Notes under the pieces: model-generated
Seen by the model: only the letters and a program-made list of their open reading frames with translations
Database searches by the model: none
What the model was told of the DNA's origin: nothing
Source: an uncultured Ignavibacteria bacterium
GTDB lineage: Bacteria > Bacteroidota > Ignavibacteria > Ignavibacteriales > Melioribacteraceae
DNA: 8,394 bases
Assembly: GCA_937930275.1 (NCBI GenBank)
Contig: CALGLM010000435.1
Coordinates: forward strand, 1-8,394
Direction of reading: 5' to 3'
Shown: positions 1 to 5,292 of the stretch, one piece after another
Layout of the letters: every line of letters begins with the position of its first letter
Numbering within the stretch: the first letter of the stretch is position 1
Program-made: the position numbers and the translations under genes

Positions 1-1
1 A

Positions 2-97
2 TTAAAAACCATTTTAGAATACTCTTTTAACTATTTGTTATACAGAACCACTTATGAAAATATTATTAGATATTGTCGATACAACCCATATCTCTAA
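2..97 (+). CDS. possible 3' end of an upstream gene (partial)
   Basis: This frame is open from the window edge to a TAA at 95-97 and would encode about 31 C-terminal residues ending in RYCRYNPYL. Its stop overlaps the ATG at 97-99 as TAATG, a common arrangement for translationally coupled genes. That junction is the main reason to list it. No family can be recognised from so short a tail. A competing reading is the ATG at 54 in a third frame, giving MKILLDIVDTTHISNDSGK and then a stop at about 150. The three frames cannot be separated with this little sequence, so this call is weak. Confidence 0.25.
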   Translation, partial: LKTILEYSFNYLLYRTTYENIIRYCRYNPYL

Positions 98-357
98 TGA
101 TAGCGGCAAAACTTATATTGAACATCCGAGACTTCAAAGAGCTAATTACTAAGCACTCGGTATTCCTTTTCTCAGGTAATCCCGATATTGAAAAATATTA
201 TATAAAATGGAAGACAAAGGGATTTATTCCAAAAGGGGGATTTGATTTTCCAACCGCTGATGTGCTTATAGATAATAATGATGATTTGCATATTTTAGAG
301 GTAGATGTAAAAGAATCATTCCCTTCAATAGATGCTTTCTTTAATAAACATCCTTAG
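97..357 (+). CDS. hypothetical protein, 86 aa; possibly a gene remnant
   Basis: I do not recognise this protein. The chosen start is the ATG at 97, which shares its A with the TAA stop of the preceding frame. A TTG at 73 would add eight residues. There is no Shine-Dalgarno sequence before either, so expression would depend on coupling. The product is soluble-looking, with no signal peptide or membrane segment. Its middle is rich in Lys, Gly and Phe, and the C-terminal third is acidic (DNNDDLHILEVDVKESF). The coding quality is good from about 118 onward. Upstream of that, a different frame beginning with ATG 54 also reads plausibly, so the gene may have suffered a frameshift near 110-120. It precedes a small membrane protein gene by 117 bp. 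No function is assigned. Confidence 0.45.
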   Translation: MIAAKLILNIRDFKELITKHSVFLFSGNPDIEKYYIKWKTKGFIPKGGFDFPTADVLIDNNDDLHILEVDVKESFPSIDAFFNKHP

Positions 358-474
358 AGAAAATAATCAACCTGAATAATTATTGCGAATTAACTTATTG
401 AATTATACCAAAATATTCAGTAGTTTATTTATTACTTATCTTATTTATTTAAACTTCTCTCTCGGAGTATTTAG

Positions 475-723
475 ATGACTTGGATTTTGTCTATTTTATT
501 GTTTATGGGGTTTATTTTTTCACTCTTTGTTGTAATGTTTAAATATCATTTAAATGTTTCATTTACAATTGTATGGATAGCACTAATTCTAACAATAATA
601 TTTGCTAACTTGCAGACCGCGGTTATCATATTTTACGGTTTGTATATCCCATTTTATTTCTTTAAAGATATGTTACCCAAAATAAAACATAAAAGACAAC
701 TACGGGAAATAGAACAAAAATAA
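475..723 (+). CDS. small multi-pass membrane protein, 82 aa
   Basis: The start is supported by GGAG at 464-467, seven bases before the ATG. Residues about 3-22 and 28-43 are strongly hydrophobic, and about 46-63 form a third aromatic-rich hydrophobic stretch (IIFYGLYIPFYFF). The protein therefore has two or three membrane helices. The tail KIKHKRQLREIEQK is strongly basic and by the positive-inside rule should face the cytoplasm. No catalytic or binding motif is visible and I do not recognise the family. It stands alone on this strand: the next genes, 250 bp downstream, are convergent. Possible roles include a small accessory membrane protein, but this is not supported by the context, so the function stays unknown. 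Confidence 0.65.
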   Translation: MTWILSILLFMGFIFSLFVVMFKYHLNVSFTIVWIALILTIIFANLQTAVIIFYGLYIPFYFFKDMLPKIKHKRQLREIEQK

Positions 724-900
724 AAAATGTCTTTGTATTTTTTTATTTCTCAATCAAATTAGCTTTTAACTTCTAGTCAAGTTTATTGTAATTCGTTGTT
801 TATATTAATGTCTTTTAATTTTAGGTTTAAATCTAATTCTTCCATTAAATCTTATAATAAAACATTTTGTCTTTTGTGACATTTCTATTTTATTATTATA

Positions 901-948
901 GTTAAAAAAGATGAATTATTAAAAAGAATAATACCTAAATAATAATTC
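901..948 (-). terminator. candidate intrinsic terminator of the HEPN-MNT operon
   Basis: Read on the minus strand, GAATTATT (948-941) can pair with AATAATTC (920-913) to form an 8-bp stem around a 20-nt loop. A run of six T residues follows at 909-904, inside ATCTTTTTTAAC. It lies 26 bases past the nucleotidyltransferase stop codon. The stem is almost all A-T and the loop is long, so the structure is weak for a terminator. Position and T-run are the supporting facts. Confidence 0.35.
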
Positions 949-973
949 TGCTTTCCAATCTTTTATATTCAAT

Positions 974-1252
974 TTACTCAAGGTATTCTGCTTTAGTATA
1001 AGAAATAATATCCACTGGGAAATTAACGGTTTTCATAAACTCTGTTTCCGGTTTATATAGCATATCTGCTCTTTGAAAAATATTCTTATTCTCAAATGCT
1101 TTTGAAATAACAATCATATCAAGGTCACTTTCGGCATTATCTTTCCCTTTCATAACCGAACCAAATATAGCTAAATTATCAACAGGAATTCCTGAATTTT
1201 CAAGCAATTCTTTTAATGTGTTTGCAATAATTATTAATTTTTTATTATCCAT
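974..1252 (-). CDS. MNT-type nucleotidyltransferase, antitoxin-like partner of HEPN
   Basis: This is a small (92 aa) minimal nucleotidyltransferase of the DNA polymerase beta superfamily. The family signature is clear: G31-S32, ten residues, then D43-L44-D45 (ESDLDMIVIS), which form the nucleotide- and metal-binding centre. D81 in FPVDIIS is the likely third carboxylate. In characterised HepT-MntA systems such proteins neutralise the HEPN RNase by transferring AMP to it, so an antitoxin role is inferred here. The start is supported by AAAGGA (minus strand) about eight bases upstream. That start lies inside the end of the HEPN gene (19-nt overlap), so the two are almost certainly co-translated. 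All catalytic residues appear intact. A solitary housekeeping role is possible but unlikely given the pairing. Confidence 0.9.
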   Translation of the reverse strand: MDNKKLIIIANTLKELLENSGIPVDNLAIFGSVMKGKDNAESDLDMIVISKAFENKNIFQRADMLYKPETEFMKTVNFPVDIISYTKAEYLE

Positions 1253-1623
1253 TTTTGAATCCTTTCGGTTGAAAATAAAATTTCCTGTGTTGTTATACTA
1301 TTAAATTCTTCCATTAGTTTTGATAAATTTTCGGGATATCTTGTCGGAACAGATACTTTATTTAATGAAAACAAGAATTTCTTATCCTCTTCTGAAAACT
1401 CAATTCCAATTGATTCCATTAAAAACGATAAATTATGAGTTTTTGGAGGGAAAACATTTTTTATTTTTATTAAAAGACCTTTTAAAGCTTTTTCTAAGGA
1501 AAGGTGGCACATAAAAACACAATAAATATATCTACCTGATTGAAACATGCTTTTTGCAGTCTCTATATCATAATTCGACTGAAAAAACCATTCTTCATAA
1601 CTTTTAATATTAGTGTTTTCCAT
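1234..1623 (-). CDS. HEPN domain protein (toxin-like partner of MNT)
   Basis: The 129-residue protein matches the HEPN (PF05168-like) pattern. It has an N-terminal W12 in YEEWFFQSNYDIETAKSMF, a second helix with LSLEKALKGLL (41-51), the P60-K61-T62-H63-N64-L65 turn and the late TRYPE segment (94-98). HEPN proteins are helical, dimeric and often RNases, and they are frequently paired with MNT nucleotidyltransferases. Here the gene is directly upstream of, and overlaps, the MNT gene. Notably, no R-x(4-6)-H motif occurs: R31 to H40 is spaced by eight residues, and no other Arg precedes a His. The canonical HEPN RNase centre is therefore absent or altered. No good ribosome binding site precedes the ATG. 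The HEPN assignment is firm; RNase toxicity is not. Confidence 0.87.
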   Translation of the reverse strand: MENTNIKSYEEWFFQSNYDIETAKSMFQSGRYIYCVFMCHLSLEKALKGLLIKIKNVFPPKTHNLSFLMESIGIEFSEEDKKFLFSLNKVSVPTRYPENLSKLMEEFNSITTQEILFSTERIQKWIIKN

Positions 1624-1717
1624 AAGTCTTAATAATTAGGTTAGAGTAATTTAATAAAATTGTACTAAAATTACAACAAATGTCGACTCAAATGTATTTA
1701 TTCCCCTCCCTTTTTTT

Positions 1718-1766
1718 GGTATAAGAATCCTGATAATTAAACAATAACAATCAGGAGAATAATACC
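1718..1766 (+). promoter_or_regulatory. imperfect inverted repeat that sequesters a ribosome binding site
   Basis: Arms of 17 bases flank a 15-base loop (1735-1749). GGTAT (1718-1722) pairs with ATACC (1762-1766), and TCCTGAT (1728-1734) pairs perfectly with ATCAGGA (1750-1756), separated by a 5/5 internal loop. The AGGAG ribosome binding site at 1753-1757 lies largely inside the 3' arm, and the stem ends at the base before the ATG at 1767. In RNA this would hide the ribosome binding site, so it looks like a translational switch. On DNA it could equally be an operator or the end of a repeat element. The pairing is direct observation; the regulatory role is inference. Confidence 0.5.
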
Positions 1767-1796
1767 ATGTCTTTTACAATCGGCTGCGGCCCTTAA
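1767..1796 (+). CDS. candidate nine-codon micro-ORF (MSFTIGCGP)
   Basis: An ATG with an AGGAG ribosome binding site nine bases upstream, the best-looking site in this non-coding stretch, opens a reading frame of only nine codons ending in TAA at 1794-1796. The peptide would be MSFTIGCGP. The same frame continues after the stop with PVARHNGVFVQANKS and a lysine-rich end to a second TAA at 1863-1865. That raises the possibility of a leader peptide, a truncated small gene, or a dispersed repeat that carries this sequence. There is no gene on this strand downstream for a leader to control before 2804. The family is unknown. Translation is not demonstrated, so this is a tentative entry. Confidence 0.3.
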   Translation: MSFTIGCGP

Positions 1797-1840
1797 CCGG
1801 TTGCACGTCACAACGGTGTGTTTGTTCAGGCAAACAAATC
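1781..1840. other. GC-richer structured island, possible small RNA or dispersed repeat fragment
   Basis: Positions 1781-1833 contain 31 G or C in 53 bases by hand count, well above the AT-rich surroundings. Two further hairpins are visible. UGCGGCC (1785-1791) can pair with GGUUGCA (1799-1805) across a 7-nt loop, using two G-U pairs. TGTTTG (1819-1824) pairs with CAAACA (1831-1836) across a 6-nt loop. GTTG/CAAC (1800-1803 with 1811-1814) is an alternative, mutually exclusive stem. With the upstream inverted repeat this makes a three-hairpin array. It could be a small RNA, a regulatory leader or a repeat of a mobile family. No known RNA family is recognised. Confidence 0.35.
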
Positions 1841-1846
1841 TATAAT

Positions 1847-1890
1847 AAAAAAAACAATTATTTAATTATATTACTCAATTTTAAATATTG
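1847..1890 (-). terminator. candidate intrinsic terminator overlapping the STAS stop codon
   Basis: On the minus strand CAATATTTAA (1890-1881) pairs with TTAAATAATTG (1865-1855) as ten base pairs with one bulged A, around a 15-nt loop. Eight T residues (1854-1847) follow immediately. The 5' arm lies within the last codons of the STAS gene and the stop codon sits in the loop. The stem is A-T rich, but the immediate T8 run and placement at the operon end favour an intrinsic terminator. Confidence 0.4.
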
Positions 1891-2155
1891 TTTCAAAGCC
1901 TACATAATGGAAAATGTCTCTAACCATTTTACTCATATTTATTAAAGTCAGTTCTTGGTTTGATGCGCTTAATTTTTTTTGAACTTTTAATAGCACACTT
2001 AATCCGGCACTTGAAATGTAATTTAACTCACTAAAATCAATAGTAGTAGAAGAATTAATATCATTAAATACAGTTTCTGCTTCTGCAACATCGGCTGCGG
2101 TAAATCTGCCTATTAGTTTTATGCTATTATTATTAACTAATTCTACTTTAAACAT
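1871..2155 (-). CDS. STAS-domain anti-sigma factor antagonist (RsbV/SpoIIAA-like)
   Basis: The protein is a single STAS domain of 94 residues, the usual size of this family. The signature IDFSELNYISSAGLSVLL (39-56) contains the phospho-acceptor loop. By alignment with the DSSGL loop of SpoIIAA, S49 corresponds to the phosphorylated serine, while S48 replaces the usual Asp. In partner switching the unphosphorylated form binds and sequesters the anti-sigma kinase, freeing the sigma factor; phosphorylation reverses this. Its gene follows the kinase gene by 48 bp on the same strand, which strongly supports a kinase-substrate pair. AGGA seven bases before the ATG supports the start. The target sigma factor or other output is not identified here. 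Confidence 0.92.
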   Translation of the reverse strand: MFKVELVNNNSIKLIGRFTAADVAEAETVFNDINSSTTIDFSELNYISSAGLSVLLKVQKKLSASNQELTLINMSKMVRDIFHYVGFETIFKIE

Positions 2156-2203
2156 AATATTTCCTAATTTTTTTATTTAAGTTGCTAAAATTATTAATTA
2201 ACT

Positions 2204-2617
2204 TTATAAATTTTTAATAATTGTTAATATATTTTTATTTTCAATTCTTTTGTAGCAAATACTATTAGAATAATGCTTGACAATATCAATTCCCAATCCG
2301 CCAATTTTTATATCTTCCAATTTGTCATTCAACTTCTCGTTTTTATGTCCTAACGGATTGAATTCTTTACCGTCATCCATAATTTCTATCTCAATTTTAT
2401 CATCAAAAAGCTGCAAATTAACGTCTATAAAATGTTTAAACGTATCAGCATAACCATGTCTTATTATATTGCTTACCAACTCATCCGCTATTACATTTAT
2501 TTCAAATAAAACTTCATCATTTAAAGCATTTTCGATACAAAAGATTTCAATGTTTTCAAGCAAATTTGGTAAACATGAAATATTGTTATTTAGTTTTTGC
2601 TTAAATACTTTTTCCAT
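2204..2617 (-). CDS. RsbW/SpoIIAB-like anti-sigma serine kinase (HATPase_c)
   Basis: This 137-residue protein is a stand-alone GHKL ATPase of the anti-sigma kinase type. The N-box is VIADELVSNIIRHGY (42-56) with catalytic E46 and Mg-binding N50. The G1 box is MDDGKEFNP (80-88) with D81 and G83, and the G2 box is IGGLGIDIVK (105-114). No sensor, transmembrane or dimerisation extension is present, as expected for RsbW-like proteins. Such kinases bind a sigma factor or another partner, and phosphorylate the STAS antagonist encoded next. The ribosome binding site is weak (GAGA). The start faces the sigma factor gene across a 186-bp divergent region, suggesting shared or coordinated control. The ATP-binding residues all appear intact. 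Confidence 0.92.
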   Translation of the reverse strand: MEKVFKQKLNNNISCLPNLLENIEIFCIENALNDEVLFEINVIADELVSNIIRHGYADTFKHFIDVNLQLFDDKIEIEIMDDGKEFNPLGHKNEKLNDKLEDIKIGGLGIDIVKHYSNSICYKRIENKNILTIIKNL

Positions 2618-2803
2618 TTATTCTCAAAAATTAAATGATTAAAAGTTATTAAATAATAAAAATGTACAAAGGATAATAATAATTAACTTATTTAATTGTA
2701 AAATGTTATAAAAATTTAGTATTTTCAATTTAATCAATATTTCTTTTAAATAGAAAAAATAAATTATCTAAATTTCCAACTTATTAAGGATTTTAGCGTA
2801 TTT
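2618..2803. promoter_or_regulatory. divergent intergenic region between the partner-switch and sigma operons
   Basis: These 186 extremely AT-rich bases must hold the promoters of both the minus-strand kinase/STAS operon and the plus-strand sigma operon. I could not find a convincing -35/-10 pair, a Bacteroidetes-type TAnnTTTG box or a GGAAC-like ECF promoter. AAGGA at 2786-2790 is the likely ribosome binding site for the sigma factor gene, with a rather long 13-base spacing. No small ORF is supported. Confidence 0.5.
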
Positions 2804-3343
2804 ATGATAGTAGATGATAATAAATTGGTAAATGAAACGCTATCGGGAAAAATTGAATCGTTTGGGCTTATTGTAGAAAAGTATCAAAAAGTAGTTTTTA
2901 ATTTAGCTTTTAGAATGACAAATGATTATGACGTCGCAAAAGATATAACTCAAGAATCATTTATTAAAGCATTTTCTAAATTGAATAGCTTTAATTCAAA
3001 ATATAAATTCTTTAGTTGGTTATATAGAATTGCATTAAACGAGTGTTTTGATTTTCAAAAAAAACAGAACAAAAATGAAAATGATGAAAATGAAATTTAT
3101 GATTCAGGAAATACTCCTTTGGAAGAAATTGAAGAAGTAGAACTTAAAAATAAGGTAAATAAAGCTATTAATATGCTTGATGAAAAATATAAGTCCGTAA
3201 TAATTCTTAAACATTTTGAAAATTTGAGCTATGAAGAAATTTCCGAAATATTATTGTTGCCGATTAAAGTAATTAAATCAAGATTATATATGGCAAGAGA
3301 AATTTTACGTTTGAGTTTAGGAGATTTTTTTAATGAAAGATGA
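2804..3343 (+). CDS. ECF-type RNA polymerase sigma factor (RpoE-like)
   Basis: The 179-residue protein has the two-domain ECF layout. Sigma region 2 covers about residues 22-86, with FNLAFRMTNDYDVAKDITQE and FIKAFSKLNSF (core binding and -10 recognition) followed by FFSWLYRIALNECFDF. A charged Asn/Glu-rich linker runs from about 87-112. Sigma region 4 covers about 118-170, with INMLDEKYKSVIILKHFENL and the helix-turn-helix LSYEEISEILLLPIKVIKSR contacting the -35 element. It directs RNA polymerase to alternative promoters. The HTH turn LLPIKVIKSR departs from the common G.(T)VKSR form, but the SRL and AR positions are kept. The next gene starts 11 bases before this stop and is the presumed membrane anti-sigma. 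The operon may be autoregulated, as is common for the family. Confidence 0.93.
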   Translation: MIVDDNKLVNETLSGKIESFGLIVEKYQKVVFNLAFRMTNDYDVAKDITQESFIKAFSKLNSFNSKYKFFSWLYRIALNECFDFQKKQNKNENDENEIYDSGNTPLEEIEEVELKNKVNKAINMLDEKYKSVIILKHFENLSYEEISEILLLPIKVIKSRLYMAREILRLSLGDFFNER

Positions 3344-4079
3344 ATTATTAATAGAGCTGACCAATAAATTTATTGATAACGAGCTTACAGAAAACGAGCT
3401 AAATGTACTAAATAAGTTATTGGAAGATGAAAATAATAAATACTACTTCAATTCATTAATAAATACTTTAAAAGTAGTAGAGACTAAAAGCGAAATTAAT
3501 AGAGATATTGATATAAAGAATATAGTAATGGGGAAAATTATGGATAAAGAAAAGAAGAAATTTAAGGTAAGGATAAAAAACTATTTTAATGAGCTATTAA
3601 GCGGAAGTTTAAGTAGTTATGCTGCATCTTTTGGTTTAGGGGGATTATTTATTGCAATATTATTTACGTTGTTACCCTTTGGTTCAAATTCTGATGATTC
3701 TTTTATGAAAGGAGTAATGAAAGATAATTTAAGTGAAGAATCTTATTATTATAACGATAGTGAAATTAAAGGTGAAATTAAAATACAGTATCCGGAAGGA
3801 ATAGTAGTTTTGGATATTGACATGACTTCCGGTTCAATTGTTGATTGTGAATTGATGTTTAATAAAGAAGAATTATCGGTGTACGGTATAAAGTCGTTAA
3901 AACAAGAAGGGAATAAAACTTTTTATTTAAGCGGTAATACTATTAAATTAAATGATATAAATTCAAACCATTATTTAGTATTCTTTAAAAGAGTAAAGTA
4001 TCGTGCCGGTAAAATAGACGCTAATTTTTACATGGGGCATGAATTAATTAATTCAAAAATTTTAGAAATAAAGAATTAG
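3333..4079 (+). CDS. probable single-pass membrane anti-sigma factor
   Basis: The assignment rests on position and topology. The gene overlaps the sigma gene by 11 nt and has GGAG at 3319-3322. Its 248-residue product has a charged cytoplasmic N-terminus, one membrane helix at about 96-116 (FGLGGLFIAILFTLLPFG) and an extracytoplasmic C-terminal part. The start LTNKFIDNELTENELNVLNK resembles the short helical sigma-binding region of many membrane anti-sigma factors. The zinc-binding HxxxCxxC motif is absent, so it is not a classical ZAS protein. After the helix, an Asp/Ser-rich linker (118-140) leads to a beta-rich domain of about 110 residues with no recognised family, a possible signal-sensing part. 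Release could involve regulated proteolysis, but no protease for it is identified. Confidence 0.75.
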   Translation: MKDELLIELTNKFIDNELTENELNVLNKLLEDENNKYYFNSLINTLKVVETKSEINRDIDIKNIVMGKIMDKEKKKFKVRIKNYFNELLSGSLSSYAASFGLGGLFIAILFTLLPFGSNSDDSFMKGVMKDNLSEESYYYNDSEIKGEIKIQYPEGIVVLDIDMTSGSIVDCELMFNKEELSVYGIKSLKQEGNKTFYLSGNTIKLNDINSNHYLVFFKRVKYRAGKIDANFYMGHELINSKILEIKN

Positions 4080-4094
4080 GCAAAAGGTGTTAAA

Positions 4095-5207
4095 ATGAAA
4101 AAGAAAAATTTAATTATCGTCTCAGTTTTTGCTATTATCTTACTGCTTGTTATTTCCGTTTTTTTACCAAAGGTAGGTGATTCGGATAGCGCAGGTACGA
4201 TAGGAAAAGTTGATAAATATAGGAATAAAAAAACGGGTCAAGATATTGTGTTCTTTAGAAACGGGTTTTTACAAGATACAGTTTCGCTTAAATCTGTAAT
4301 TAATTTACTTGCTGTAAACGAAAACGTGATAGAAAAATTGCCTAAAGAGTTTAAGGAGTGGGAGAGATCACTAAAAGAAACACTTAATAAAGACAAAAAA
4401 TTAGCATCTCAATTTTCAAAGTTAAACGATTTAGCTATTTACCTAACTAACAATATTTCTACAATAAAGAGTACTCGCTTGCTTTTAACTAAATATTTTA
4501 CAAAAGATACTGTTGATATGAAAATTGATGTCCGTAATAATTTGATTCAATTTGACGGGTTTATTAATAACTTAAATGAAAGAAGCAAAGTACTTGATAC
4601 GCTTTTTCTAAGTTTAAATGGAATTATAGATAATGAAAATTTGAAAAAATTAAATTATACAAAAGAAGAAACCGGAAGACTAAAGGAAATTAGAGAAAAA
4701 ATGTTAGGTTCAATGACAATGTATGCTATTACTTGTGGTGTGCAGTCCACATTAAATACGGTACTTAACAGTAAAGTTAATAATATTATTATATTTAATA
4801 AGGAATTAAACTCGTACGTTTCACCTCTTTATTCAACTTCGCAATTAGGTGGAAATATGCCGATATTGAATATTTCTTCGGACAAATACGGAGTTGTTGC
4901 ACCTGCAGCTAAAGAGTTGGGTAATCAGTTAAATTTTGTTTTAAGCAGAGAAATTTTTTCCGGAATAGAAGTCGGTAATATTTCAAAAGTTGACCTTAAT
5001 TCATTTGTTTATTCAAATAAAGTGGATATGGCAGTTTCAAATATTTTAAATTGTAAGGATTTGGGAATAGTTTCAGTAGGAAATCAATACTTTATTGGTG
5101 CCGCAAACAATAAGGAAGCAGTCGGTTTTGTTGATGTTGTGGAATGTTATATTGTAGGGGCACAATCATTAAATAAAATATACGGGTTTCCTGACCATTT
5201 GCAGTAA
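4095..5207 (+). CDS. membrane-anchored/exported protein of unknown family, paralogue A
   Basis: I do not recognise this family. The 370-residue protein starts 15 bp after the anti-sigma gene, with AAAGGTG ahead of its ATG. An N-terminal basic MKKK and hydrophobic segment 5-24 form a signal anchor or uncleaved signal peptide; there is no lipobox cysteine. It is followed by the motif DSDSAGTIGKVDKYRN (29-44). Residues about 60-230 are predicted largely helical, possibly a helical bundle or coiled-coil, with SKVLDTLFLSLNG (164-176) and GVQSTLN (215-221) as conserved landmarks. The C-terminal third looks beta/alpha mixed and ends in GFPDHLQ. Cys residues occur at 214, 320 and 351. The next gene is a paralogue. 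Placement in an ECF operon suggests an envelope role for the regulon. Confidence 0.8.
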   Translation: MKKKNLIIVSVFAIILLLVISVFLPKVGDSDSAGTIGKVDKYRNKKTGQDIVFFRNGFLQDTVSLKSVINLLAVNENVIEKLPKEFKEWERSLKETLNKDKKLASQFSKLNDLAIYLTNNISTIKSTRLLLTKYFTKDTVDMKIDVRNNLIQFDGFINNLNERSKVLDTLFLSLNGIIDNENLKKLNYTKEETGRLKEIREKMLGSMTMYAITCGVQSTLNTVLNSKVNNIIIFNKELNSYVSPLYSTSQLGGNMPILNISSDKYGVVAPAAKELGNQLNFVLSREIFSGIEVGNISKVDLNSFVYSNKVDMAVSNILNCKDLGIVSVGNQYFIGAANNKEAVGFVDVVECYIVGAQSLNKIYGFPDHLQ

Positions 5208-5292
5208 ATATATAAATAATTGTTAAGAATTTAGTATTAAAAAATATAAATTATTAAATTAATTAAAGATAATTTTATATAACGAGGTTAAA

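Noticed and set aside
372..420. Inverted repeat CTGAATA / TATTCAG between the 86-aa ORF and the small membrane protein gene
   Set aside because: Only seven base pairs, with a 35-base loop and no T-run directly after it; this is expected by chance in AT-rich DNA.
724..973. 250-bp convergent intergenic region
   Set aside because: Apart from the candidate terminator near 901-948, no ORF with a start signal, RNA gene or repeat could be supported.
1320..1514. Plus-strand open frame of 64 codons
   Set aside because: It lies wholly antisense to the well-supported HEPN gene and has no ribosome binding site or recognisable product.
1624..1680. Possible minus-strand promoter for the HEPN gene (TTGTTG, 17-base spacer, TATTAA)
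   Set aside because: Matches to both hexamers are poor and similar AT-rich strings occur throughout the window.
1680..1724. Short frame MSTQMYLFPSLFLV before the hairpin element
   Set aside because: It has no ribosome binding site and only 14 codons, and it runs through the pyrimidine tract into the inverted repeat.
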